From Opitutales bacterium (GTDB lineage: Bacteria; Verrucomicrobiota; Verrucomicrobiia; Opitutales; UBA2987), in contig JAJFLV010000164.1 in assembly GCA_021772535.1 (NCBI GenBank), positions 1 through 36,960 on the forward strand: a stretch of DNA of 36,960 nucleotides, read 5' to 3'. The stretch's first letter is position 1; the number at the start of each line of letters is the position of its first letter. Position numbers and translations under genes: made by a program. The notes beneath the pieces were generated by a model. It did no database searches, was not told the origin of the DNA, and saw only the letters and a list, made by a program, of their open reading frames with translations. This document shows, piece after piece, positions 1 through 10,372 of the stretch.

Positions 1-90
1 GGGATATTATTCAAGCCTTGCGCCTTGGCCGGTTACGGGGTTTATTGAGGTTCGTTCTTTTTATATTAATGAATTTACGGGCCGGTTTTT

Positions 91-480
<390 letters not shown>

Positions 481-587
481 CTTCGAAAACCGGCCCACCA
501 TTTTTTAATTTATGGAGAATGAAGCCGTGCCAACGCCTTAGACGCCCTCTTAGATTGAGACAGGTACCAATCATCAATTGTGATGCT

Positions 588-1451
588 ATGCATAGTAATA
601 AAAAAGGTATAATCCTTTCCGGTCTGTCAGACGAGGCGGGCCCGGACATCGAGTCGCAAATCGCTGTTCACCAGGAGTTGGGGTGGAACCATATGGAATT
701 GCGGCTGGTGGATGGCAAAAATGTGGCGGGCGAGCTTTCGGAGGCGGCATTTGAAAGAGTTGCCGGGTCGATTGAACAGTCGGAGATGGAGGTAACCTGT
801 TTTGCATCGGCGATCGGCAACTGGAGCCGACACATCCGTGATGATTTTTCCATTGATAGAAACGAGTTGAAAAGAGCTATCCCGAGAATGAAGCGGCTGG
901 GGGTAAAATATATACGCACGATGTCTTGGCTGGGAGAGGGAGTCGATGACGATGATTGGCGCGATGAAGTTATTCGAAGATACGAGGAGTTGGTAACGAT
1001 TGCGGCGGACGGCGGCGTATTATTGGCTCATGAAAACTGCACGGGCTGGGGCGGAATGAGTGTTGAAAACAGCCTTCGCTTGCTGGATACGATCAACAGT
1101 CCAAATCTTGTGCCGCTGTTCGACATAGGAAACACGATCAGCCATGGACAGGATCCCTGGGAATATTATACCGGTTTAAAGGGCCGGATTCGCTATATTC
1201 ATGTCAAGGATTGCCAGCGAAATACGGAGGCTGAGGGGGGAAGAAGCAGCAAATATTGTTTTCCGGGCGAAGGCGATGCCATGGTCAGGGAAATACTGTT
1301 GGATGCGGTTGACTCCGGTTACGAAGGTGTAATTTCCATTGAGCCGCATGTCGAGAAGGTGGTCCACGATAGCGGCAAGGCACATTCCGTCACCCGTATG
1401 CGGGAATCCTACCTGAAATATGGCCGTATGCTGGAAAAAATCCTGAATTGA
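588..1451 (+). CDS. sugar phosphate isomerase/epimerase, xylose-isomerase-like TIM barrel (AP endonuclease 2 fold)
   Basis: ORF 366..1451; the part before 588 overlaps rnpB, so the likely start is ATG 588 (MHSNKKGIILSGLSDEAG). Motifs include LLAHENCTGWGG, LFDIGNT, YIHVKD, GYEGVISIEPH. Confidence 0.8.
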   Translation: MHSNKKGIILSGLSDEAGPDIESQIAVHQELGWNHMELRLVDGKNVAGELSEAAFERVAGSIEQSEMEVTCFASAIGNWSRHIRDDFSIDRNELKRAIPRMKRLGVKYIRTMSWLGEGVDDDDWRDEVIRRYEELVTIAADGGVLLAHENCTGWGGMSVENSLRLLDTINSPNLVPLFDIGNTISHGQDPWEYYTGLKGRIRYIHVKDCQRNTEAEGGRSSKYCFPGEGDAMVREILLDAVDSGYEGVISIEPHVEKVVHDSGKAHSVTRMRESYLKYGRMLEKILN

Positions 1452-1605
1452 AACTAAGAGGGTGTCTTAGAGACTGAAAGCAAGGCTGCAGGATTGGCAT
1501 CAAGCGGTGGTTTCCTTCCTGTGTGGCGCGTAAAAAATGAGGCGAAAATTTTACCAATTGTCCCCCGAAATTTTCATATTTCCCGTGAATGAGATTCCCC
1601 GGTCG

Positions 1606-4600
1606 TTAGCCTTCCAGGCAAGGGGCCACCGTGATGCCCATGGGGCGCAATTGATATTCATAGCTCCAGGCGTCGCCCTTGGTTTCCCAGGAATTGGGAC
1701 CCCACCATGTCCAGTTCGGATCGCAATTATGGAGGGCGCCGAAGGCGTTGACACGGTTGCCATAGACCGTTATGTCTAGCTGGTGTTGTCCCTTGGGCAA
1801 TTTTCCCAGCTTCAGCCGGTAGGGATCAAAGGCGATTGAGCCCATTTTTTTGCGGTCAAGGTTGACCGTTATCAATGGGCTCTTGAAATGAGGAATACCA
1901 AGGGCTGTTTCCTGGCCGCTCCCCTCGATGGAACAGTGATAGGTAATATTTCCCGCGTAAAAGGGCAAACCTTGCAAAGTCCAGTCCCCCCAGGCCATAT
2001 CACGAACCGGTTCGGTCAAGCAGGCATGCCGGCCCCGCAAGCTAACTCCAAAATCCCCCAAAAGATACATCCATTCGAGACTGCCCCGCCGGGTCAGGGG
2101 AAACTCGACAATGAGTTCGTGCAGGCCGGTGCTGATGGGAGGAACCGGGACCGTGTCAAGGCATTCATCGACCCACCAGCCATCGCTTTTTGCGGGGATC
2201 TCCTTTCCATTGAACAGAATGCGGGCTTCCGAGGAGTCTTCCAGAGCAAGCCTGGCCCCGTTGATGGCGACCTTCGACTCTATGTAAAACCGGAATGATG
2301 CCAGGTGTCTTTCGGTATCAGGTGGGAGGCACCAGGGTTGCGCGACAACTCCAGTTTTCTCCGGCCAGCCAAGCTTTGCTCGCATGCGGTTTTCTGCCCG
2401 CATAATTTCCTCGCGTCCTTGCCATGGGCCGTCATCAAGGCAAAATTCCGCCTGGTCGAGAACCAACACGTTGGGTTCGTGCAAGGTTACCGAAACAGGA
2501 TCTGCAAGCTCCCCTAATTGTTTCCATCTTGTGAGTGGAGGGATCGTGGATGTGGCAAACTCCGGCGCCGGCTGCAAGGTGAGGAGAAGAGAACCCGCTA
2601 CGGTAGCCTGCCAAAGAATGACGGTGTCTTCACCATCAAAGCAAACCGGTTGATCTTCCCGCAAACCGGACAGGGTGTCATTGAGCGTTACTGCCCAGCG
2701 TCCCCGTATGCGAATATGATAGCGCAGGTCGTCAGGTGTTTTGTTGGTACGTGACGCATTTGCTGTGCGCGTAGAACAGATAAAGAGATGTCGCCGGTCG
2801 CCATCTTCACGGATTTGGTAGAGCGTATCATCGGCCATACTACCGTCACACGCGCGAATTTCAACGTCCCGGTAAGGTTCCAGCGCCTGAAGAATCGAGG
2901 TGCGATGAAAAGGCACGCGAGTGGATATTTTTGCCAATTCGTGCGCTCCGTCCGAAGGCTGGGCATCCACATGATCGGGGATATGTCCGGCAAATATCAC
3001 CTGCCCTCCCGCTTCCACGAAGCGGCGCAGTTTCTCCAGTGTGCTTGATCTTATGGTGATCAGACTTGGAACGATAATCACCTCATAGGCCATTTGGCCC
3101 ACTTGAAAATGCCGAGCCTGTTGATCCTTGTTCTGTTGCGGCAGCAGGCTTTCAGCTATAAAGTCGAAATCGATTCCTCCATAGAGCAACATTTGAGTGA
3201 TATTGCTGAAACGCTCCTCCTGTTCACTGCATAAGGCGTCCGTTTGGCTGGCCGGTCCCAGGGTCAGCCAAAAGCTTTCAATCGGATGGATAACACCGAC
3301 ACGGACCCGTGGTTTCCCCCGAGTCAAAAGATAGTTGGCACGGGCAAAATGATCTTCAATGAGAGGATATTCGAGGTACCAGGGCGACTGATAACCAATT
3401 GAGGCTGGGTAATCCCTCTTGGCGTTGCCTTTCATCGTAACCCAGGTGAGGTGGTGCACTCTTACCGTTACACCGAGGGCGGCCTGCCAATCACCCTGGC
3501 GCTTGTGCCCGGCAAAGGTAAAATCCCAGTTGGTTACGCCGTAAAGCTCACTCATCACGCCGGGCCGGCCATCCTGGTGAGCGACACTGGCGGCCTGTTT
3601 GGCTGTGGTCAGCTCCATACGGTCACATAGCATATCGATGCCCGGCAGGTGGAAAGAGCGGTAATGGCGCATTGCTTCCAGGATGCTTTTGGTTTGAGAG
3701 GCGAGGGTCGGCTCATCCACCATGTGTCCGGTCAGGGCCAGGCGATTTCGACCACACCACTCACCCAACACATCGGCAAAAGCAGCGGCGAAGCGCTCAG
3801 CCGCATGGTCCCGGTATCGCCATCGCAGCGGAGACCGCCGATCCCCTGGCAGTTCCCAGAATAATTCGGGCAGTTTTTCAATAAAATCCTCGCCCCATCG
3901 TTCCCGGTAGGTGTCGGCAAAATCGTCCGTATAGGCGATTATGAAATCGTTGTCATCGTGAGGATGGCTGGGCCCCTGGAAAGTCACCACTTGTGGCTCA
4001 TCTGTGAAGATGGCGGGGATTACCGTTCCAAAATATTCTCCCACCCGGGTGGAGTAGCGCTCATGTGTAATCTCAATAAATTTTCTGAGAGCCGGGGCGC
4101 TCATGGTGTCCACATAGCTCTGATTATTGAACCATGAGGAATTACCTGCGATATCCCGATAAGCATACCAGATCCGTCCCATGAGAGGTTTTTGGCAGTC
4201 GTCCGGGAGAATTTCATAACGATTAAGAAAACCATCTTTCAACTCCACAGCAAAGCGTGCCAGGATGGTTCCATTTCCGCGCCCGGTTCGTGCCCGGGAA
4301 CCCTGATAGGGCGGGGGTTCATTTTCTCCATAGGGCCGAGTGGTGAAACGCAACGCTCGCAGACGATAACGATGTTCCTTTGTAACCTGTCCTCCGGCAA
4401 AACCGGAAGGCCAGCGGTCTTCATCATAGAGCCATGCCTTCATGTTTTCGTGCCGGGCTTTCTCGACGCAGGCGCGCACACACTCCATGAATTCATCGCC
4501 CAGATACTCAGTGGTCAAACCGGTGCGCGGATGGATGTGAAAGCCGCCCATGCCCATGGCTTTCAATTGCTCGATTTGTCGCAGAAGCTGATCTTTATCG

Positions 4601-4776
4601 AGTTTGCAATTCCAGCTCCAGAATGGCGCTCCGCGATATTCGGTTCCGGGGCGGGCAAAGACCTCGTCTTTCAGTTCTGGAGAGACACTATGGGGATACC
4701 ATTTCGCCCTTAGATCAATGCCTGGGTTATCTTCGATCAATGTATTCGTGCCAGTTTGAGTTTCCGTCGTTTTCAA
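1606..4776 (-). CDS. glycoside hydrolase, GH106/alpha-L-rhamnosidase-like, no evident signal peptide
   Basis: 1056-aa ORF with PFWSWNCKLDKDQLLRQIEQLKAMGMGGFHIHPRTGLTTEYLGDEFMECV...WLYDEDRWPSGFAGG, typical of the GH106-like (PF17132-type) family. The N-terminus MKTTETQTGTNT lacks a signal peptide. Confidence 0.75.
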   Translation of the reverse strand: MKTTETQTGTNTLIEDNPGIDLRAKWYPHSVSPELKDEVFARPGTEYRGAPFWSWNCKLDKDQLLRQIEQLKAMGMGGFHIHPRTGLTTEYLGDEFMECVRACVEKARHENMKAWLYDEDRWPSGFAGGQVTKEHRYRLRALRFTTRPYGENEPPPYQGSRARTGRGNGTILARFAVELKDGFLNRYEILPDDCQKPLMGRIWYAYRDIAGNSSWFNNQSYVDTMSAPALRKFIEITHERYSTRVGEYFGTVIPAIFTDEPQVVTFQGPSHPHDDNDFIIAYTDDFADTYRERWGEDFIEKLPELFWELPGDRRSPLRWRYRDHAAERFAAAFADVLGEWCGRNRLALTGHMVDEPTLASQTKSILEAMRHYRSFHLPGIDMLCDRMELTTAKQAASVAHQDGRPGVMSELYGVTNWDFTFAGHKRQGDWQAALGVTVRVHHLTWVTMKGNAKRDYPASIGYQSPWYLEYPLIEDHFARANYLLTRGKPRVRVGVIHPIESFWLTLGPASQTDALCSEQEERFSNITQMLLYGGIDFDFIAESLLPQQNKDQQARHFQVGQMAYEVIIVPSLITIRSSTLEKLRRFVEAGGQVIFAGHIPDHVDAQPSDGAHELAKISTRVPFHRTSILQALEPYRDVEIRACDGSMADDTLYQIREDGDRRHLFICSTRTANASRTNKTPDDLRYHIRIRGRWAVTLNDTLSGLREDQPVCFDGEDTVILWQATVAGSLLLTLQPAPEFATSTIPPLTRWKQLGELADPVSVTLHEPNVLVLDQAEFCLDDGPWQGREEIMRAENRMRAKLGWPEKTGVVAQPWCLPPDTERHLASFRFYIESKVAINGARLALEDSSEARILFNGKEIPAKSDGWWVDECLDTVPVPPISTGLHELIVEFPLTRRGSLEWMYLLGDFGVSLRGRHACLTEPVRDMAWGDWTLQGLPFYAGNITYHCSIEGSGQETALGIPHFKSPLITVNLDRKKMGSIAFDPYRLKLGKLPKGQHQLDITVYGNRVNAFGALHNCDPNWTWWGPNSWETKGDAWSYEYQLRPMGITVAPCLEG

Positions 4777-5014
4777 ATTTCCAGAGTTTTATTTTATCAA
4801 AACGATTGGAGAGGACGCACATGCTGCCGTTCAGCACCCACGAACGGTCTCGGTCCGCAGCAGTTTTCACAACATCTAGATATTGTCAGACATTGGCTCA
4901 AGGCTGAATACGCGCCTTCGATAGAAAACAGAGAATCTTTGGACCGCTGGGGCGAGTTTGCGGTTGCCCAGCATTTGTTGACCGACTTCGGTATTCATTA
5001 TGCAGGGCAGACTA

Positions 5015-5938
5015 CTAGGAGTTGGCGCGGTAGCCGGAGGGCGATTTTCCGGTCTTTTGCTTGAAGAACTTCGAAAAGTAATAAACACAAGAAAATCCCA
5101 GTTCGTCCGCGATTTCCGATATGCTCAGAGGGGAGTGCAAAAGCAGGTCCTTGGCGTAGTTCACCCTGATAATTAATTGGTATTTTCTGGGTGAGCTGGC
5201 GGTCGCTTTTCGAAACTCTTTTCGAAAGAGGGAATAGCTGACTCCCAGTTCGCTGGCGAGCAGTTGAAGATCGATATCCCTATTGTAATTTTCCAGAAGG
5301 TAGTGTTTGGCCTTCTCTATCTTGGCGCTAATCATCAGGCTACGCTTGTCGGATCTCAAGAGCTTAGCGCGTGTTATGGACAGAGCCTGGATCGTTATCG
5401 CAGCGGCAATCTGGCGATCTCCGGGTTGGGGAGACTTGAGGAGTTCTACGGTTCGCTGGAAGCAGTTGACCAAACCGGGATCTATCCCGATGCTTAGAAC
5501 CGTCTCACCGTTTTTCTCGAAGCTGGCTACCAGGCGCTCTGCGTAGTCTCCGTTAAATCCGACCCAATGTTCCTCCCAACCGGTTTGCATGCCAGGCCGG
5601 TAGCGATGCCATTTGCCTGGGTAGAGAAAGAAAAGATCCCCAGCATTGATATCGGTAAGTGGCGTGTCTTCGGATTCGAAGGCGCCTTTGCCCTTCGTGA
5701 TGTAGACCAATTGATATTCATTGATCCTGCGGCCCCGATCCCAGGTGAATCTGTATGAACTGGGATGCCAATTCGGGGGATAGTCGCTGTTGGGTGGTAT
5801 CAGCGTGTAACCGCAATCCATAATATAGAGACCCCATTCCAAGTCGTTGGATTCGAGAGGAAGGTAGCGCCAGGATGCGGTATCTCCGGGGTCAAAATCG
5901 TTAGATATTGTCAATTGAGCAGCCGTTGACATTCGCAA
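5015..5938 (-). CDS. AraC-family transcriptional regulator (cupin sensor plus C-terminal HTH)
   Basis: C-terminus LLLHSPLSISEIADELGFSCVYYFSKFFKQKTGKSPSGYR is a canonical AraC HTH. The N-terminus is AraC_binding-like (GDLFFLYPGKWHRYRP). Divergent from the rhaT-like gene. Confidence 0.9.
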   Translation of the reverse strand: MRMSTAAQLTISNDFDPGDTASWRYLPLESNDLEWGLYIMDCGYTLIPPNSDYPPNWHPSSYRFTWDRGRRINEYQLVYITKGKGAFESEDTPLTDINAGDLFFLYPGKWHRYRPGMQTGWEEHWVGFNGDYAERLVASFEKNGETVLSIGIDPGLVNCFQRTVELLKSPQPGDRQIAAAITIQALSITRAKLLRSDKRSLMISAKIEKAKHYLLENYNRDIDLQLLASELGVSYSLFRKEFRKATASSPRKYQLIIRVNYAKDLLLHSPLSISEIADELGFSCVYYFSKFFKQKTGKSPSGYRANS

Positions 5939-6158
5939 AAATCCTGGAGGGCATTCGTCTCAGATTCTACAAATTAAGCGATTATGACCATGGGGCGAGC
6001 AAATAACACCCATAGTATCAATCGCATTCACCAATATGGGACTTGCTTTTGATCATTTCTCGATTTTTGAAGTATTGGAAAGAAGAATATCATTTTGTAC
6101 AAATAGTATAGCATTTCCTATATTCGTTTCATCCGTTTTTTAATGCTATATTTGATGG

Positions 6159-7241
6159 ATGTCCCTTTCGAGCAATCCACAGCCATTTGTAGGGGTCCTT
6201 TTTCATACAATCGGCGGTTTGGCGGCTGCCAGCTTCTATTTGCCCTATAAGCGGATAAATAACTGGAGCTGGGAGAATGCCTGGTTGCTAGGAGGGGTGT
6301 TTAGTTGGATCATCGCCCCATGGGTATTTGCCTGGCTGCTGATTCCACAAGCGATGGGAGCCATCCTCAATACGGAGGGGAAGAGCTTGTTCGCCATGTT
6401 CATGTTTGGGGCTTTATGGGGGATTGGCGGCCTAACCTATGGGATGGCTCTTAAGAACTTGGGCATCGCTCTAGGCACCGCTATGGCCTTGGGGCTCACC
6501 ACTGTATTCGGCACGCTTATACCACCCATCTTCGATGGAAGCTTGTGGGGAATCATAGCGACGGGCCCGGGAAAGCTCTTGCTTGTAGGAATAGGCGTAT
6601 GCCTTGGAGGAATCGCAATGAGCGGGCGAGCGGGCTTCCTGAAGGAGCGTGAGCAATCGAATCTGAGGGAAAAAGGGATAGAGGCCGATTTTCATTTCCG
6701 GAAGGGGGTGGGATTGGCAACCTTGTCGGGGGTGATGAGCTCTTGCATGGCATTCGGCTTTGTGGCGGGAAAGCCCCTGGCGGAAGAGACGATTCGAAGC
6801 GGCGCCTCTGCCGTTTGGCAGAACCTGCCAGTTTTGATTGTTGTATTGGCAGGAGGATTTCTCACCAATGCTATTTGGTGTCTCTACCGGATTAGCAAAA
6901 ACAACGAATTCGGAAACTATATCGGAAAGTCCATGGAGTCCAAGGGGTATTTTAAGAAAAACTATCTCTTAGCGGCAACAGCGGGGGTCATGTGGTATCT
7001 GCAGTTTTTTTTCTATGGGATTGGGACGACGCAGATGGGAGCGTATGACTTCTCAAGCTGGACCTTACATATGGCGACTATTATCATTTTCGGAACGCTT
7101 TGGGGGATAGCTCTGAGAGAGTGGAGGGGAGTGAAGAAGGACGCGATCTCCTGGGTGTCAGTGGGTTTAGCCGCGCTAATTCTCTCTGTAATAATCGTTG
7201 GGTGGAGCAATAAACTTAGCACCCTTTCAAATGGACATTGA
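6159..7241 (+). CDS. rhaT: L-rhamnose/proton symporter family protein (RhaT-like)
   Basis: PFVGVLFHTIGGLAAASFYLPYKRINNWSWENAWLLGGVFSWIIAPW resembles the RhaT N-terminus; polytopic membrane protein. Confidence 0.85.
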   Translation: MSLSSNPQPFVGVLFHTIGGLAAASFYLPYKRINNWSWENAWLLGGVFSWIIAPWVFAWLLIPQAMGAILNTEGKSLFAMFMFGALWGIGGLTYGMALKNLGIALGTAMALGLTTVFGTLIPPIFDGSLWGIIATGPGKLLLVGIGVCLGGIAMSGRAGFLKEREQSNLREKGIEADFHFRKGVGLATLSGVMSSCMAFGFVAGKPLAEETIRSGASAVWQNLPVLIVVLAGGFLTNAIWCLYRISKNNEFGNYIGKSMESKGYFKKNYLLAATAGVMWYLQFFFYGIGTTQMGAYDFSSWTLHMATIIIFGTLWGIALREWRGVKKDAISWVSVGLAALILSVIIVGWSNKLSTLSNGH

Positions 7242-7269
7242 TAGAACTTATCTCAAATACGATAATCAC

Positions 7270-8757
7270 ATGAATACTACTAACGAAGAACAAAACGGTT
7301 TGAGTAAAAATCTTTTGAAAGGGGATAAGGGTTCAAAGGCCGAATTGCGTTTAGGTTTATTTGGAATCGGCCTGGATACTTATTGGGAACAGTTCGAAGG
7401 ATTGAAGGATCGCCTGACCGGCTATCAGAATGAAATTGCCGCCAAACTGAATGCCGATGGCGTGTCTGTGGTAAATGCGGGTTTGGTGGATACACATGAA
7501 AAGGCGCATGCAACCGCAAAGCTGTTTCGACAATCGGAGGTGGATATGGTGTTTCTCAATTTGGCGACCTATGCCTTGTCCTCCACCGTTTTACCGGTGG
7601 TGCAACATCTAGGTGTTCCGGTAGTAGTGTTGAACTTACAGCCCGTCCCCCAACTGGACTATGAAGCGTTCAACGCCTTGGGGGATCGAGGCAAGATGAC
7701 CGGAGTTTGGCTTGAACATTGCCAGGCGTGCAGCGCCCCTGAAATAGGTTGTGCATTTAATCGAGCAGGGATCAATTTTCATTTGGTCACAGGCTACTTG
7801 CAGGACCCGGCAGCCTGGGAAGAAATTCAGGAATGGATTGATGCCATTAAAGTGAGAAAATCGATGAGGCACAATCGTATGGGTGTGCTGGGGCATTACT
7901 ATTGCGGAATGCTGGATGTTTATAGCGATATGACGCAGCAGACGTCTGTGTTCGGGACTCACTTCGAGTTACTGGAAATGTGTGAACTGCACCGGTTAAG
8001 GGAAGCGGTGTCAGGGGAGGAAATGGCGGCGAAAATCGAGGAATTCAAGCAGGCATTTCATGTATCGACCGAGTGCGATGACGGTGAGTTGGATCGGGCG
8101 ATGCGAACATCCGTAGCTCTGGATCGCATTGTGGAAGCGCACGACCTGGGATCGATGGCCTATTATTATGAAGGAGAGCCGGGGAATGATTACGAGAATA
8201 TCGCGACCTCTGTAATCGCAGGAAACACCCTATTAACCGGTCGGAATATTCCGGTGGCGGGAGAGTGCGAGGTGAAGAACGCGCATGCCATGAAAATTAT
8301 GGATCTGTTGGGGAGAGGGGGATCTTTTTCCGAGATTTATCTAGCTGACTTCAATGAGGATCACCTTTTTTTCGGACATGACGGGCCCGCTCATTTTGCG
8401 ATTTCGGAGGGGCGCGTAGGTTTGGTTCCCTTACCCGTCTATCATGGGAAACCGGGTAAGGGTCTTTCGATCCAGATGACCGTCAAGTATGGTCCGGTGA
8501 CTATGCTTTCAGTGGTGCAGCATGGTGATGGCACACTGTCATTTCTTGTGGCGGAGGCGGAATCGGTTCCGGGCCCGGTGCTGGAGATTGGCAATACAAA
8601 TAGCCGTTACAAATTTTCCATTAGGGCCAAGGATTTTCTTCAACATTGGTCTGAAGCCGGCCCGGCTCATCATTGTGCGATTGGCGTGGGTCATTTTTCG
8701 TCGACACTAAAGAAATTAGCGAAGCTTCTTGGAATTGAATATCTACAAATTTGCTAA
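7270..8757 (+). CDS. L-arabinose/L-fucose isomerase-family protein
   Basis: ORF 7198..8757 with likely start ATG 7270 (MNTTNEEQNG). GLDTYWEQFEGLKDRLTGYQ, NAGLVDTHEKA and YALSSTVLPVVQ are typical of the AraA/FucI-like family. Confidence 0.75.
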   Translation: MNTTNEEQNGLSKNLLKGDKGSKAELRLGLFGIGLDTYWEQFEGLKDRLTGYQNEIAAKLNADGVSVVNAGLVDTHEKAHATAKLFRQSEVDMVFLNLATYALSSTVLPVVQHLGVPVVVLNLQPVPQLDYEAFNALGDRGKMTGVWLEHCQACSAPEIGCAFNRAGINFHLVTGYLQDPAAWEEIQEWIDAIKVRKSMRHNRMGVLGHYYCGMLDVYSDMTQQTSVFGTHFELLEMCELHRLREAVSGEEMAAKIEEFKQAFHVSTECDDGELDRAMRTSVALDRIVEAHDLGSMAYYYEGEPGNDYENIATSVIAGNTLLTGRNIPVAGECEVKNAHAMKIMDLLGRGGSFSEIYLADFNEDHLFFGHDGPAHFAISEGRVGLVPLPVYHGKPGKGLSIQMTVKYGPVTMLSVVQHGDGTLSFLVAEAESVPGPVLEIGNTNSRYKFSIRAKDFLQHWSEAGPAHHCAIGVGHFSSTLKKLAKLLGIEYLQIC

Positions 8758-8968
8758 TTTCGAGGGAAGACCAACAAGGCGAAGCGATTTCATTCCGAGG
8801 CGAGCCACGGCAATCCGGAAGCTTTTGTCCCAAGGTTGACGGAACCCATCCGAGGATGAAAGCAGCGGGCTGACACAACGGACTTTTGTCCGATGCGAAA
8901 GGATCGATTATCCCTAAAATGAGCGCTTATGAAAATCCTCCCGCACATTTCCACTTTTTAGACACCCT

Positions 8969-10099
8969 CTAATTAAGCAACTCCGATTGAGTGGAATATT
9001 TTTTGAAAATCTCTTTGGCTGCCTCGAGGGAAGCGGCGTGGTGACGCAAGACTACACCGGTGGGGAAGCGTTTCAAGACTTCTCCTGAGAGCAATTGCTG
9101 TTCAGGCACCTCCAGGCGATTCAGCGGAATATTATGCATTCGGGCGTGGATGTACAATGCGTCGAGATCGTTCATGGCCGCCTGACCCAGGTCCAGAACG
9201 GCAATTCGCGGCACTTCGAGGTAGGATTCGGCCAGATGAATGATGTTCCCGCAGGAGTGGATACCGCCACCATCCATTTCACGTAAAACGAAGGCATCGT
9301 GCGGAGCTATCAACTCCCGGTACATTTGAGCGGACATCATAATTGGTGAATCATTACGGATTAGGATATTGCCCGCCATCATCATAGCGTGCTGGTGGAA
9401 GAATCCCTCAAGTTTTTCCTGTATGAGTGGCTTTAACCGACGGGCAAACCCGACTTGAGCCCGGGCCATAGAGGCCAACACGGCATTAACGGTTTCGGGC
9501 CGATCGTAGAGATCGAGAAAAATATCGCTGCCACAGAGAAGCTCGGCGTTATCAAATGGTCCCTGCAAATCGGGAAGAGTAATGGCAATGACTTGCTGCA
9601 ACTTGGGATAATTGGCCAGTAATTCATGGTAGCATTGGTAGGTTTGGATGACACGAGGACACCAACCAAGGGAGAAATCCAACGGGTCGAGATCAAGAAT
9701 GCGCTGCATGGCGTCCATTTGCAGCGGTAGGACCCAAGGCGGGTTGTCTTCAACCTGCTCTATTGTGGCACCGAAGATTGAAGCTATAATACCGGTGCCG
9801 AAATCCGCCCGGACGGTATAGGGTAAATCGTCATTGAGGAGATGATGGCAGGCGATGCTGGCCTTAAATCCATGGACCAACTGATTATAGAGCATTTTTT
9901 CGGGATTATCGAAAATTTCGCGGTGCGGATGGGGTTGAAAGGGGAAATCCCCCGGCAGCGGATACGTAAAACTGACCGGCAATCGATCAACGGGCTCCCA
10001 GCACAATGCTTTGCGATACCTTTCCCGAATGGCGGCTTGATTTTCGAGGTTGGTTTGTTCCTCTAAATATTCCAGTAACTTTCGTAATTTCTCATGCAT
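8969..10099 (-). CDS. uroporphyrinogen decarboxylase (URO-D) family protein, probably not haem biosynthesis
   Basis: RERYRKALCWEPVDRLPVSF N-terminus, and C-terminal GGGIHSCGNIIHLAESYLEVPRIAVLDLGQ typical of URO-D-like proteins. Confidence 0.65.
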   Translation of the reverse strand: MHEKLRKLLEYLEEQTNLENQAAIRERYRKALCWEPVDRLPVSFTYPLPGDFPFQPHPHREIFDNPEKMLYNQLVHGFKASIACHHLLNDDLPYTVRADFGTGIIASIFGATIEQVEDNPPWVLPLQMDAMQRILDLDPLDFSLGWCPRVIQTYQCYHELLANYPKLQQVIAITLPDLQGPFDNAELLCGSDIFLDLYDRPETVNAVLASMARAQVGFARRLKPLIQEKLEGFFHQHAMMMAGNILIRNDSPIMMSAQMYRELIAPHDAFVLREMDGGGIHSCGNIIHLAESYLEVPRIAVLDLGQAAMNDLDALYIHARMHNIPLNRLEVPEQQLLSGEVLKRFPTGVVLRHHAASLEAAKEIFKKYSTQSELLN

Positions 10100-10372
10100 T
10101 TACATATCTCCGAAAAATCAGAATGTTGAATTTTTAAGGCCGCCCGGAATTTCATAAGAGACTGTCTGTCCTCAAAATATAAAGGCTCCAGGTTCAAATG
10201 CGTAATAGTAGGTGGACTATTTTTTTGGATGGTCCATGCCTTGTTTTATTTTAACAGCAAATCCCATGTTTCAAATAAATTATTACATCAAAGGGTTTGG
10301 TAGAAGATAAATTCCATCTTTCCGGTATTGACAAAATTCTATTTGTAATTTTTGACATATCAAAAATATTAT

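Noticed and set aside
4877-5913. Identical 12-mer TAGATATTGTCA at 4877-4888 and 5902-5913 as an AraC operator pair
   Set aside because: The second copy lies in the AraC coding region, and a 12-nt match pair is expected by chance in a window this size.
8758-8960. Intergenic stretch 8758-8960 as part of a gene (ORF 8621..8878 minus)
   Set aside because: The ORF runs antisense into the isomerase CDS and has no recognisable motif; possibly IS debris but not supportable without a search.
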